Below, in pieces: positions 28,647-37,856 of a DNA stretch of 64,000 nucleotides. The notes beneath the pieces were generated by a model, which saw only the letters and a program-made list of their open reading frames with translations, ran no database searches and was not told where the DNA came from. The stretch is from NCBI GenBank assembly GCA_016714045.1, contig JADJNY010000006.1:186001-250000 (forward strand), written 5' to 3'. The first letter of the stretch is position 1, and every line of letters begins with the position of its first letter. The translations under genes and the position numbers were made by a program. Source of the stretch: Planctomycetota bacterium (lineage in GTDB: Bacteria > Planctomycetota > UBA1135 > GCA-002686595).

Positions 28647-31235
28647 ATGAACCCCCGGGCTCGGCTCCGTCCTCGGCGAACGCACCTCGCGGCCACGGCC
28701 AGCACGGCCGTGGCCGCGTGTGTTTCGGCCGTCCTCGCGACCGGCGCGCTCTCGAGTCCGACCCAGGCGCCGCGCGCGGCCTCGGTCGTCGCGAGCGAAA
28801 CCGGGTCCGCCCTGCACCGCGACGAACGGTCGACGTCCCCGCTGCGCGCCGCGCGCGAGCGCTTCGACGCAAAGGACTACGCCGCGACGCGCGAGCTCCT
28901 CACGGCTCACCTGCGGCGCACGCGCGGCGAAGCCGCGGCGCACGACCTCCTCGCCCAGGCGCTGGAGAAGCTCGGCGAGCTCGACGAGGCGGGCTGGCGC
29001 TACGCCGTCGCCGCGCGCGCGTACGCCGCCGAAGGCCAGTCGGGCCCCGCGCGAGCGGCGCTCGCGGGCGAGCGCCGCTGCGATCCCCTCGCCGCGCGCC
29101 GCGAGGCCTTCGAGCGCAAGCTCGTGCAGGACCTCGCGAGCGGAGCCGAGGAGCTCCTCGCCCAGGGCCACACGAGCCGCGCGCTTCAACTCGCCGAGCG
29201 CATCGCGCCGCTCGCGCGCGACAAGGACGCCGAACGCGTCCGCAACGTCGCCGAGAAGGCGCGCGCGTCGTCGCGCGAGGTCGACCTCGAGCAGGAGTCG
29301 CGCGAGCGCGCACCGGGCGCCGCGTGGCCGCTCGTCGAGCGCGAGAGCCGACACTACCGCCTCGCCTGCCACCTCGAGCCCGAGCTCGTCGAGCGCCTCG
29401 GCGCGGTGCTCGACGACCTGCACGCCTACTACGTCGCGATCTACTTCGACGGCGACGCCAAGAAGGCGCGCGCGGAGAAGGCGACGATCCGCATCCTCCC
29501 GGACCGCGCGCGGATGCTCGAGCTGTGGCGCGGCGGCGGGAACGGCCCCGAGGGCTGGTGGTCGCCCGGCACGAACGAGGTCATCACGTACGACGTCCGG
29601 AGCCGGAAGGGACGCCTCGACGAGATGCTCGAGACGCTCTTCCACGAGGCGAGCCACCAGTTCATGACGCTCGCCTCCGGCGGCGGATACGTGCCGGCGT
29701 GGCTCAACGAGGGCACGGCGTGCTTCTTCGAAGGGACGCGCGCGATGGCCGACCACCGCGTGCTGTGGCCCGACGCGGCGATCGGGCGCCTCGCGACGCT
29801 CGTCCCGGCGCTGCGCTCGGGCCGCGCGCCGACGGCGCTCGACGTCGTGGCGTATTCCTCGCCGGCCTCGTACCCGGCGGAGTACTACGCGTTCGGCTGG
29901 GGCCTCGTGTACTTCCTGCAGGAGTACGAGGACGAACGGACGTTCGAGCACGTCTACCGGCCGCTCTACGCGCGCTACAAGTCCGCGATCGTCCAGCGCG
30001 GTGGCGACCCGATGAAGGTCTTCGAGGAGGTCTTCCTCGGCCCGGACTCGCCGCTCGGGCACGCGACCTTCGCCGAGTTCGAGCGCGACTGGTCGCGGTG
30101 GATCACGGAGCGCGTCTGGCCCCTCTTCGGCGACGACGAGACGGCGCGCGCGCGGAGGCTCGAGCGCGTCACGCGCTACGTCGCGGCCGCGGAAGCCGCG
30201 CGTGGGAAGAAGCAGGCCCTCGTCGGCGAGAAGGAGCTCGTCGAGCGCGCGCTCGGGCACGTCGAGTACGTGCGCACTCGGATCGACGGCGAGAGCGCGC
30301 CGGACGGCGAGCTCCTCTTGCGCCAGGCCGCGCTCCTCGAACGGCTCGAGCGCCCCGCCGCGGCCGCGCCGCTCGTCGAGCAGGCGCTGGACCTCGCCGA
30401 TCAAGGCCGCTTCGCGCTCGAGCCGGCGCGTTATGCGGAGCTCGAGAAGCTCCTCGCGCGCCTCGACCGGCGCAACGCCGCCTTGCGCTCCGTCCGCTCG
30501 CGGACGGCGGGCCTCGTGCGCGCGGCGCGCGCGCTCCTCGCGGACCTGGCGAAAGATGGCGACGCGTCCGTGCTGCGCGCCATGACGTTCGCTTCGAGCG
30601 CCGGCGCGGCGCTCGAGGACGAGACGGGCCTCCTCGCGTCCGCGCGCGAGCTGCGCGAACGCGCTCGCGCGCTCGGACGGCTGCACGGCGCCGTGCGCCC
30701 ACTCGAGAGCCCGGCGACGCGATGGAAAACGATCTTCAACGCGCCGCCGACCCGGTTCGACGTCGAGCCGGGCCGCGCGTCGCTCGAATGCGTGCGCTCG
30801 CACGCGCTCGTCGACCCGGGCGTCGAGCTCAGCGGCGAGTACGAGGTGCGCGGGCGCCTCGTGCGCGCGGGCGCACCCGACTTCGGCTTCGCTGCGGCGC
30901 TCGTCGTCTGTGCGCGCGACGATGCGGACTGGACTGCGTTCGGGATCGACGAACGGGGTCACGCCGGCCAGTGGGTCGTCGAGCGCAGCGCCAAGAACGG
31001 GGTGGCGACGAACCGCCCCTCGACATGGACGCTCGATCCGCCGGTCGCACCGGACGAGGAGCCCGAGCTCGTCGTGCGCGTGCTCGCCGACGGACGCGTT
31101 TCCTTCCGCGTCGGCGACCGCGCTCCGATCGAGAGCCGACTCGCGGTCGCGCCCGGGCTCGCACGCCGAGCCGGCGTCTTCGCGAAGAACGGGCGTGTCG
31201 TGTTCGCCGACCTCGTGGCCGAGCCGTTCCCGTGA
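28647..31235 (+). CDS. Exported peptidase-MA-like (DUF1570) protein with helical repeats
   Basis: 862-aa exported protein. The N-terminus is basic, then LAATASTAVAACVSAVLATG, a likely signal peptide. Residues 60-200 are TPR-like helical repeats. A DUF1570/peptidase MA-type domain follows: TLFHEASHQFMTLA (HExxH, about residue 332) then VPAWLNEGTACFFEGTR with a Glu suited as third zinc ligand. The C-terminal 300 residues are helical, then a lectin-like beta domain starting around SPATRWKTIFNAPP. Its end overlaps the next start by 4 nt (GTGA). The signal-peptide codons contain a perfect 13-bp inverted repeat. An extracytoplasmic zinc hydrolase is likely. Confidence 0.8.
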   Translation: MNPRARLRPRRTHLAATASTAVAACVSAVLATGALSSPTQAPRAASVVASETGSALHRDERSTSPLRAARERFDAKDYAATRELLTAHLRRTRGEAAAHDLLAQALEKLGELDEAGWRYAVAARAYAAEGQSGPARAALAGERRCDPLAARREAFERKLVQDLASGAEELLAQGHTSRALQLAERIAPLARDKDAERVRNVAEKARASSREVDLEQESRERAPGAAWPLVERESRHYRLACHLEPELVERLGAVLDDLHAYYVAIYFDGDAKKARAEKATIRILPDRARMLELWRGGGNGPEGWWSPGTNEVITYDVRSRKGRLDEMLETLFHEASHQFMTLASGGGYVPAWLNEGTACFFEGTRAMADHRVLWPDAAIGRLATLVPALRSGRAPTALDVVAYSSPASYPAEYYAFGWGLVYFLQEYEDERTFEHVYRPLYARYKSAIVQRGGDPMKVFEEVFLGPDSPLGHATFAEFERDWSRWITERVWPLFGDDETARARRLERVTRYVAAAEAARGKKQALVGEKELVERALGHVEYVRTRIDGESAPDGELLLRQAALLERLERPAAAAPLVEQALDLADQGRFALEPARYAELEKLLARLDRRNAALRSVRSRTAGLVRAARALLADLAKDGDASVLRAMTFASSAGAALEDETGLLASARELRERARALGRLHGAVRPLESPATRWKTIFNAPPTRFDVEPGRASLECVRSHALVDPGVELSGEYEVRGRLVRAGAPDFGFAAALVVCARDDADWTAFGIDERGHAGQWVVERSAKNGVATNRPSTWTLDPPVAPDEEPELVVRVLADGRVSFRVGDRAPIESRLAVAPGLARRAGVFAKNGRVVFADLVAEPFP
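28688..28718 (+). terminator. Perfect 13-bp hairpin inside the start of the DUF1570 gene
   Basis: CGCGGCCACGGCC (28688-28700) and GGCCGTGGCCGCG (28706-28718) form a 13-bp perfect stem with a 5-base loop, followed by TGTGTTTC. It lies 60 bp after the stop of the DUF6263-like gene and about 40 bp inside the next coding region. It may act as a terminator or attenuator for read-through from upstream. The T-tract is weak, so the function is uncertain; the structure itself is clear. Confidence 0.4.
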
Positions 31236-32794
31236 GCGCGGAGCCGCGGCCCGAGGAGCGCCCGTTCGATCCCGAGCAGTGGACCCGGGACGTGGATTGG
31301 CTCCACGCGCTCGCCCTCTTCGACGAGGGCCGCGCGTTCGAGGCGCACGAGCACTTCGAGGCCCGCTGGCGCGCCACGGACGCCCCGGGGCCGCGGAGCG
31401 TGCTCCGCGCGCTCGTGCAACTCTGTGCGCTCGAGGTCGCCCTCGCGGAGGGGCGCGAGCGCGGCGCGCGCTCGCTCGCGGCGAAGGTCGCGCTCGCGCT
31501 CGAGGCGGAAGCGCGTGGAGGTGCGAGCTTCGCGGGCCTCCCACTCGCGGACGTCGCCGCCGCGGCGCGTCGACGCGACGCGGGCGGCCCGCCCGTGCGC
31601 CTCGTTCCGGCACCGGAGACGAACACGGAGACGGGGCCCGGGACGGACGCGGCGGCACGCGCACGGGCTGGCGGCCGAACCCAGCGCGCGCCTACGCTGC
31701 ACGCCATGCCCGCACCGCGCTACCACGTCGACCCGGACATCACGCGCGCCGCCACGCTGCCCGGCGCGTTCTATTCGGACACCGAGGCGTTCGAGCGCGC
31801 GAAGGAGCGCGTGTTCGCCCCGAGTTGGCAGTACGCGCTCGACGAGCGCGAGCTCGCGGAGCCGGGCGCGCAACGACCGCTGGTGCTCCTGCCCGGCCTG
31901 CTCGACGAGCCGCTCGCGTTCGTGCGCGACGAGCGCGGCGAGCTCGCGTGCCTGTCGAACACGTGCACGCACCGCGCCAACCTGGTGGTCACCGAACCCT
32001 GCCATGCGCGCGCGCTCGTGTGCCGCTACCACGGCCGCCGCTTCGGCCTCGACGGCGCGTTCCAGTCCATGCCGAAGTTCGAGGGCGTCCAGTCCTTCCC
32101 CACGCGCGCGGACAACCTCGCCCGCGTCCCGCACGCGCGCCTCGGGCCGCTCACGTTCGCCTCGCTCGCGCCCGAGCGCGACTTCGAGCGCTGGATCGCG
32201 CCGGTGCGCGAACGCGTGGGCTGGCTGCCGCTGCACGAGTTCCACGCGGCCCCCGAACGCTCGCGCGACTACGAGTTCGCCGCGCATTGGGCGCTCTACT
32301 GCGACAACTACCTCGAGGGGTTCCACATCCCCTCCCTGCACGGCGGCCTGAACTCGGTGATCGAGTTCGAGAGCTACACGACGGAGCTGTTCGAGCTCGG
32401 CACACTGCAGATCGCGCGCTCGAAGCCGGGCGAGCCCGCGTTCGAGCTCCCGACGAGCGCGCGCGAACACGGCGAGCGCATCGGCGCCTACTACTACTGG
32501 CTCTGGCCGAACCTGATGCTGAACTTCTACCCGTGGGGACTCTCGCTGAACCACGTGCAGCCGCTCGGCCCCTCTCGCACGCGCGTCGCGTTCCGCACCT
32601 GGGTGTGGAAACCAGAACAGCTCGACCGCGGCGCGGGGAGCGGCCTGCACACGGTCGAACTCGAGGACGAGTGCGCCGTGGCCGCCGTGCAGCGCGGCGT
32701 GCGATCGCGCTACTACACCGCGGGCCGGTTCTCCCCCGAGCAGGAGACCGGCGTGCACCACTTCCACCGGCTCCTCGCGGAGCGCCTGGGTTAG
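31232..32794 (+). CDS. DUF309 domain fused to a Rieske ring-hydroxylating-type oxygenase
   Basis: One uninterrupted frame of 520 aa. GTG 31232 overlaps the previous stop (GTGA). Residues about 15-115 are a DUF309 domain (ALALFDEGRAFEAHEHFEARWR). A polar linker of about 45 residues leads to an oxygenase whose own natural start would be Met-158 (MPAPRYHVDPDITRAATLPG). The Rieske [2Fe-2S] ligands are in SNTCTHRANLVV and LVCRYHGRRFGLDG. The mononuclear-iron segment is YCDNYLEGFHIPSLH, as in ring-hydroxylating dioxygenase or choline-monooxygenase-type alpha subunits. No ferredoxin or reductase gene is nearby. No stop separates the two domains, so a fusion is read directly; a second internal start at 31706 is possible. 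Confidence 0.85.
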   Translation: MSAEPRPEERPFDPEQWTRDVDWLHALALFDEGRAFEAHEHFEARWRATDAPGPRSVLRALVQLCALEVALAEGRERGARSLAAKVALALEAEARGGASFAGLPLADVAAAARRRDAGGPPVRLVPAPETNTETGPGTDAAARARAGGRTQRAPTLHAMPAPRYHVDPDITRAATLPGAFYSDTEAFERAKERVFAPSWQYALDERELAEPGAQRPLVLLPGLLDEPLAFVRDERGELACLSNTCTHRANLVVTEPCHARALVCRYHGRRFGLDGAFQSMPKFEGVQSFPTRADNLARVPHARLGPLTFASLAPERDFERWIAPVRERVGWLPLHEFHAAPERSRDYEFAAHWALYCDNYLEGFHIPSLHGGLNSVIEFESYTTELFELGTLQIARSKPGEPAFELPTSAREHGERIGAYYYWLWPNLMLNFYPWGLSLNHVQPLGPSRTRVAFRTWVWKPEQLDRGAGSGLHTVELEDECAVAAVQRGVRSRYYTAGRFSPEQETGVHHFHRLLAERLG

Positions 32795-35700
32795 CGCTGC
32801 GCTTCGACGCCCGCCGGAACGGCGGGGCTGGAGCGCAGGTGACGCTGCAGCACGAGCACAAGCTCGGGGATCAGGAACGGCTTGGAGAGGAAGCCGTCCA
32901 TGCCGCACTCGAGGCACCGCGCGCGCTCCTCCGCAAGCGTGGTCGCGCTGAGCGCGACGATCGGAACGCGCACCCCTTCGGTCTCCTCCGCGCGCCACCG
33001 GCGGGTCGCCTCGAACCCGTCCATCTCCGGCATGTGGCAGTCCATGAAGACGAGGCGGAACTCGCCCTTTCGAGACGCCTCCAGCGCACGCGCCCCGTTG
33101 TTCGCGACCTCGACCCGGAGGCCGAGTCGTTCGAGCAATCGGCACGCGACGCGCTGATTGAGCGCATTGTCCTCCACGACTAGCACGCGGCCCTGGAACT
33201 GCGGCAGCGGACCGGCCGCGACGCGAGCGGGTAGAGCGGCCTCCGGGGCCTCGACGTCGAGCGCGGGACGACGCAGCGGGATTCGGAGCCAGAACGTGCT
33301 CCCCTCGCCGGGCGTGCTGCGCACGCCGATGTCTCCGCCGAGCCGATCGACGACCTTGCGTGCGAGTGCGAGGCCGAGGCCGAGCCCGCCGTGCTTGCGC
33401 GTCGTCGACGAGTCGACTTGGTGGAACGAGCGGAAGAGCCGCAGCTGCTCGTCGGCCGGGATTCCCGGCCCCGTGTCGACGACGTCGAAGCGCAGCGTCG
33501 ACTCACCGCGCACGCGCTCCTCCACCTTCGCCACGAGTCGCACGCTGCCGCGCTCCGTGAACTTGACCGCGTTCCCGACGAGTTCTTCGAGCACGCGCCG
33601 GAGGAGTTTCGCGTCGCCGACGACCGCCTGCGGCAGGGTCGACACGCCGGGGCCAGACCATTCCAGCCCTCTTGCCCGCGCGTGGTTCGCGGAGGTGCGA
33701 TCGAGCTCTTCGAGGAGCGCATGCAAGTCGAACGCCTCGCAACGCACGTCGGCCGTACCCGACTCGAACTGCGCGAAGTCCAGCACCTCGGAGACGATCG
33801 ACAGCAGGTCCTCCGCGGAGGCGTGCAGGCTCTCGACGCACGAACGCTGTTCCGAATCGAGGTCCCCGAGCGCAAGCACGTTCGCCATCCCGAGCACGCC
33901 GTTCAAGGGCGTCCGGAGCTCGTGGCTCATGTTCGCGATGAACTGCGACTTGACGCGCACGGCCTCGAGCGCACCGTCGCGGGCGATTGCCAAGTCCTGT
34001 TCCAGGCGCTTGCGCTCGTCGATGTCGATGCAGCATCCGACGAAGCCCACGAACGAGCCCGCGTCGTCGCGGCGCGGCCGGCCGATGTCGTAGATCCAGC
34101 GATAGAGGCCGGTCGCGTTGCGGAGGCGGTACTCCACCGCGAACTCTCGCTGTGCAGCGTTGGCAGCGAGCCACGTCTTCGTGCACCGTTCGCGATCGTC
34201 AGGATGCACGCCTTCGAACCATCCGTGCCCGAGCTCCTGTTCGATCGCGCGGCCGGTGAACGCGAGCCACCCCTGGTTGAACCACTCGCACTCCGCGTCC
34301 GCATTCGACATCCACACGAGCATCGGAGAGGAATCACAGAGCCCGCGGAAGCGCTCTTCGCTCTCGCGCAGGGCGAGTTCGGCGTGCTTCCTGGCCGTCA
34401 CGTCGGTGTGGGAGCCGACCATGCGCACGGCCTGTCCGGTGCCGTCCCTCAACGCCTTGCCGCGATCGAGGATCCAGCGGTACGTCCCGTCCTTCGCTCG
34501 CAACCGGTGCTCGTTCTCGTACAGCTCCGTGCGACCGTCCAAGTGCGCCTGGAGGTCGACCAGGGTCCGTTCGAGGTCCTCGGGGTGGACGCGGCTCTTC
34601 CACGTGTCCACGTGGTCGGCGAGTTCGTCCGGGCCGTGGCCGAGCATCGATTTCCAGCGCGCCGAGAAGAAGACCGCGTTCGTCAGGAGGTTCCAGTCCC
34701 AGATGCCGTCGTTGTTGCCGGCGAGAGCGAGCTGCCAGCGTTCCTCGCTCGCCCGCAGCGCGTCCTCGGCCGCCTTGCGCTCGACCTCGCTCTGGAGACG
34801 CTCCATGAGGATCTCGAGCCGACCGGCGGCGGAGCGAACGAGCGCCAACTCGTGCTCGCTCCACCGGCGCGGGCGGCGCGCCTCGACGCAGAAGACGCCG
34901 ACGCCGTGCACTTTGTGCCGGGTAGGAACGAGCAGGAACGCGCGCCCGCGGAGGAACGGCGCCGAATCCTGCGCGCCAGCTAGCTCTGGCTCGCGTGCCG
35001 CATCCTGAACGACGACGTCTTGGCGGTTGACCAAGCGCCCGAGCAAGAGCGGCATCGTCCGCAAGCTCATGCTCGTGCCGCCCGTGAGCGCCGCGCCCTC
35101 CTCCGCGACCGAGTGCACGACCTCGAGCGCGCCTTCGGCGGAGAGCTTCGCGTAGGTCACGGAGGAGAACGGAATCCGGCGCTGCACGCGGGTGAGGCCG
35201 CTCGTGAGCAGCGCCTTAACGTCGCGACAGGAGCGCGCGTCCTCGAGGAACTCGTTCGCCAGCCGCAGACGCTCCTCCCGTTGTTCGAGCTCCCGACGCG
35301 CGTCCGCATGCGTCTCTGCCAGCTCTGCGAAGTCGATGTTCGCCCTGCGCAACTCGATCAGGCGCGAGACTTGGCGTGCGAGCGCGGCGAGCGTCTCGCG
35401 CTGCACCTCGTCGAGCTTGCGCGGCCGCCGGTCGATCACGCACAGCGTCCCGAGCGCGCGGCCCTCGATGTCGAGCAGCGGCGCCCCGGCGTAGAAGCGG
35501 ATCCCGGGCTCCCCCGTGACGAGCGGATTGTCCGCAAAGCGCTCGTCCAGGGTCGCATCCTCGACGAGGAAGAGCTTTCGAGGCTCGAGGATCGCGTGTG
35601 CGCAGAAGGCGAGCTTGCGCGGCGTGCTCTCCTGCTCGAGCCCGTAGCGCGACTTGAACCACTGCCGGTCGGCATCGATCAGGCTCACCAGGGCGATCGG

Positions 35701-35832
35701 AGCCTCGAGCAGCCGCGCCGCGAGCGCCGCGAGGTCGTCGAACGCGGGCTCGGGCGTGCTGTCGAGGATGCGACAGGCCGCGAGGGACGCAAGGCGCTGC
35801 TGCTCATCCTGGGGTTGGGCGGCGTCGATCAC
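32791..35832 (-). CDS. Hybrid sensor histidine kinase/response regulator
   Basis: Soluble hybrid kinase, about 1013 aa, with no transmembrane segment. Order: GAF (about 10-160, RLASLAACRILDSTPEPAFDDL), a second GAF-like domain (about 200-335), PAS/PAC (about 355-480), PAS/PAC (about 485-610), HisKA with phospho-acceptor His in SQFIANMSHELRTPLNG, HATPase (GNAVKFTERG, DTGPGIP, GGLGLGLALARK), and a C-terminal receiver (VLVVEDNALN, FMDCHMPEMDGFE with phospho-Asp, FLSKPF). GTG 35832 is used because the longer frame runs into the divergent gene at 36038 and the GAF domain begins right after it. It overlaps the oxygenase gene's end by 4 nt, convergently. Input signal unknown; two GAFs and two PAS suggest cytoplasmic sensing. 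Confidence 0.9.
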   Translation of the reverse strand: MIDAAQPQDEQQRLASLAACRILDSTPEPAFDDLAALAARLLEAPIALVSLIDADRQWFKSRYGLEQESTPRKLAFCAHAILEPRKLFLVEDATLDERFADNPLVTGEPGIRFYAGAPLLDIEGRALGTLCVIDRRPRKLDEVQRETLAALARQVSRLIELRRANIDFAELAETHADARRELEQREERLRLANEFLEDARSCRDVKALLTSGLTRVQRRIPFSSVTYAKLSAEGALEVVHSVAEEGAALTGGTSMSLRTMPLLLGRLVNRQDVVVQDAAREPELAGAQDSAPFLRGRAFLLVPTRHKVHGVGVFCVEARRPRRWSEHELALVRSAAGRLEILMERLQSEVERKAAEDALRASEERWQLALAGNNDGIWDWNLLTNAVFFSARWKSMLGHGPDELADHVDTWKSRVHPEDLERTLVDLQAHLDGRTELYENEHRLRAKDGTYRWILDRGKALRDGTGQAVRMVGSHTDVTARKHAELALRESEERFRGLCDSSPMLVWMSNADAECEWFNQGWLAFTGRAIEQELGHGWFEGVHPDDRERCTKTWLAANAAQREFAVEYRLRNATGLYRWIYDIGRPRRDDAGSFVGFVGCCIDIDERKRLEQDLAIARDGALEAVRVKSQFIANMSHELRTPLNGVLGMANVLALGDLDSEQRSCVESLHASAEDLLSIVSEVLDFAQFESGTADVRCEAFDLHALLEELDRTSANHARARGLEWSGPGVSTLPQAVVGDAKLLRRVLEELVGNAVKFTERGSVRLVAKVEERVRGESTLRFDVVDTGPGIPADEQLRLFRSFHQVDSSTTRKHGGLGLGLALARKVVDRLGGDIGVRSTPGEGSTFWLRIPLRRPALDVEAPEAALPARVAAGPLPQFQGRVLVVEDNALNQRVACRLLERLGLRVEVANNGARALEASRKGEFRLVFMDCHMPEMDGFEATRRWRAEETEGVRVPIVALSATTLAEERARCLECGMDGFLSKPFLIPELVLVLQRHLRSSPAVPAGVEAQR

Positions 35833-36037
35833 GGTTGGGTGGGCCCGCGGGGCCCGGTCGCGCGTACCTCGACCGCTCGATGCCGGACTCTCCAATACGG
35901 AATCGTGATCTGGAGCGCGGGTTCTGGGGCGCGATCGAGCCCCCCCGACGCGCCTCGGCTCGAGTGCGCAGCGCTCCTCCACGGAGCCGATGCTCCGTTG
36001 TCTGCCGCGGCGCGGCGCGTAGACTCTCCGCCCTCCC

Positions 36038-37420
36038 ATGCCGCGCAAGAACAAGGTGCTGGTCGCCAACGGCCAGGGTTTCTGGGGCGACTCCATCCTT
36101 GGCCCGATCCGCCTCGTGCGCGAAGGGCCGATCGACTACCTCACGCTCGACTACCTGGCCGAGGTGACGATGTCGATCCTGCAGAAGCAGCGGTCGCGCA
36201 AACCGACCGCCGGGTACGCGACCGACTTCGTCGAGATGATCGACCGCGTGCTCCCCGAGCTCGTCGCGAAGAAGGTCAAGGTCGTCGCCAACGCGGGCGG
36301 CGTGAACCCGCAAGGTTGCATGCAGGCGGTGCTCGGCGTGATCGCGAAGCACGGCCTCTCCGGCGTGAAGGTCGGCATCGTCGAGGGCGACGACGTGTAC
36401 GGCCAGCTCGACGAGCTGCTCGCCTCCGGTGAAGAGCTGCGCAACATGGACACGAACGCGCCGCTCTCGACCGTGCGCGCGCGCGTCACGAGCGCCAACG
36501 TGTACCTCGGCGCGTTCCCGATCGCGGAAGCGCTGGACCAGGGCGCGGACATCGTGATCACCGGGCGCGGCACGGACCCCGGGCTCGTGCTCGGCCCGCT
36601 CATCCACGAGTTCGGCTGGAAGAAGACGGACTACGACCTGCTCGCCGCGGGCACCGTCGCCGGCCACATCGTCGAGTGCGGCGCGCAGTGCACGGGCGGC
36701 AACTACACGGACTGGCGCAAGGTGCCGGACATGGCGCGCGTCGGCTATCCGATCGTCGAGGCGCAGGCCGACGGCACGTTCTGGATCACGAAGCACGCGA
36801 ACACGGGGGGCTTGATCGACGTCTCGACCGTGACGCACCAGCTCGCGTACGAGATGGGCGACCCGCGCGCATACCTCGGCCCCGACGGCACCGCGGACTT
36901 CACGAGCTTCACGCTCGAGCAGGACGGGCAGGACCGCGTGAAGGTCACCGGCGTGAAGGGCGGGGCGCCGACGCCGACGTACAAGGTCTCGATCAGCTAC
37001 GAGGACGGCTGGAAGGCGACCGGTCAGCTCACGATCAGCGGGCCCGACGCGCTCGCGAAGGCGAAGCTGTGCGCGGAGATCGTGTGGCAACGCCTCGCGA
37101 TGGACGGCGTCGAATATGCGCCCGAGGAGCGGATGGTCGAGTTCCTCGGCGCGAACGTCTGCCACGCGGGCATCGCGAGCGCGAACGCGGAGCCCTCCGA
37201 GGTCGTCCTGCGCATGGGCGTGAAGGGCCGCGACCTCGCGAAGGTCGACCGCTTCGGGATGGAGCTCGTGCCGCTCGTCACGAGCGGTCCGCCCGGGGTC
37301 ACCGGCTTCGCGGGCGGACGGCCGAAGGGCACCGAGATCATCGGGTTCTGGCCCGCGCTCGTCCGCAAGGAGAAGATCCGGTCGAAGGTGACCGTCGTCA
37401 CGGCGGGAGGCAAGGCGTGA
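36038..37420 (+). CDS. AtuA/DUF1446-family protein
   Basis: 460-aa cytoplasmic protein of the acyclic-terpene-utilization AtuA (DUF1446) family. Typical blocks are VLVANGQGFWGDSILGP at the start, VVANAGGVNPQGC, KVGIVEGDDVYGQL, DIVITGRGTDPGLVLGPLIHEFGW and CGAQCTGGNYTDW. In Pseudomonas AtuA is part of citronellol/geraniol catabolism, but homologues are widespread and their reaction is unsettled. It is followed, through two GTGA overlaps, by the small AtuA-related partner at 37512. That pair is the standard arrangement when the two domains are not fused. It is divergent from the histidine kinase. Confidence 0.88.
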   Translation: MPRKNKVLVANGQGFWGDSILGPIRLVREGPIDYLTLDYLAEVTMSILQKQRSRKPTAGYATDFVEMIDRVLPELVAKKVKVVANAGGVNPQGCMQAVLGVIAKHGLSGVKVGIVEGDDVYGQLDELLASGEELRNMDTNAPLSTVRARVTSANVYLGAFPIAEALDQGADIVITGRGTDPGLVLGPLIHEFGWKKTDYDLLAAGTVAGHIVECGAQCTGGNYTDWRKVPDMARVGYPIVEAQADGTFWITKHANTGGLIDVSTVTHQLAYEMGDPRAYLGPDGTADFTSFTLEQDGQDRVKVTGVKGGAPTPTYKVSISYEDGWKATGQLTISGPDALAKAKLCAEIVWQRLAMDGVEYAPEERMVEFLGANVCHAGIASANAEPSEVVLRMGVKGRDLAKVDRFGMELVPLVTSGPPGVTGFAGGRPKGTEIIGFWPALVRKEKIRSKVTVVTAGGKA

Positions 37421-37515
37421 TCGCCCGCCTCTCTCGCATCGCCGGGGCCCGCTCCGATTCCAAGTCGCGCGCATGCACGCTCGACATCGTCGAACGCTAC
37501 CGGAGGTTCGCGTGA
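37417..37515 (+). repeat. Partial tandem duplication of the next gene's start
   Basis: A 32-codon frame (VIARLSRIAGARSDSKS...) between the AtuA stop and the small AtuA-related gene. Its first 17 codons copy those of the next gene (VIVPLSRIAGARSGDKG) 95 bp downstream, then diverge. It keeps GTGA overlaps on both sides (37417-37420, 37512-37515). It is probably a remnant of a local duplication. A functional peptide is unlikely. Confidence 0.5.
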
Positions 37516-37856
37516 TCGTTCCGCTCTCTCGCATCGCCGGAGCACGCTCCGGGGACAAAGGCGAAGGCTCCAACGTCGGCGTCCTCGCGCGCTCCGAGGC
37601 GGCGTACCGCTTCTTGAAGCGCGAGCTCACCGCCGAGCGCGTGCAGGCCCACATGCGCGCGATCAACGGCGGCGGCGTGAAGCGCTACGAGGCGGACAAC
37701 ATGCGTGTGCTCAACTTCCTCCTCCTCGACAGCCTCGGCGGCGGCGGCTCGGCCTCGCTCAAGACCGACGCGCAGGGGAAGACGCACGGGCTCGCGGTGC
37801 TGCGCCTCGAGCTCGACGTGCCGAAGGACGTCCTCGACGCGACCCCCGCTCCATGA
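37512..37856 (+). CDS. AtuA-related small subunit
   Basis: 114-aa protein matching the C-terminal domain found fused to, or paired with, DUF1446 proteins. Key blocks are PLSRIAGARSGDKGEGSNVGVLARS and NFLLLDSLGGGGSASLKTDAQGK, followed by LRLELDVPKDVLDA. The GTG start (37512) overlaps the stop of the short duplicated frame, and the stop overlaps the ATG of the broken pta gene (ATGA). It presumably forms a complex with the AtuA-like protein upstream. Confidence 0.85.
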   Translation: MIVPLSRIAGARSGDKGEGSNVGVLARSEAAYRFLKRELTAERVQAHMRAINGGGVKRYEADNMRVLNFLLLDSLGGGGSASLKTDAQGKTHGLAVLRLELDVPKDVLDATPAP

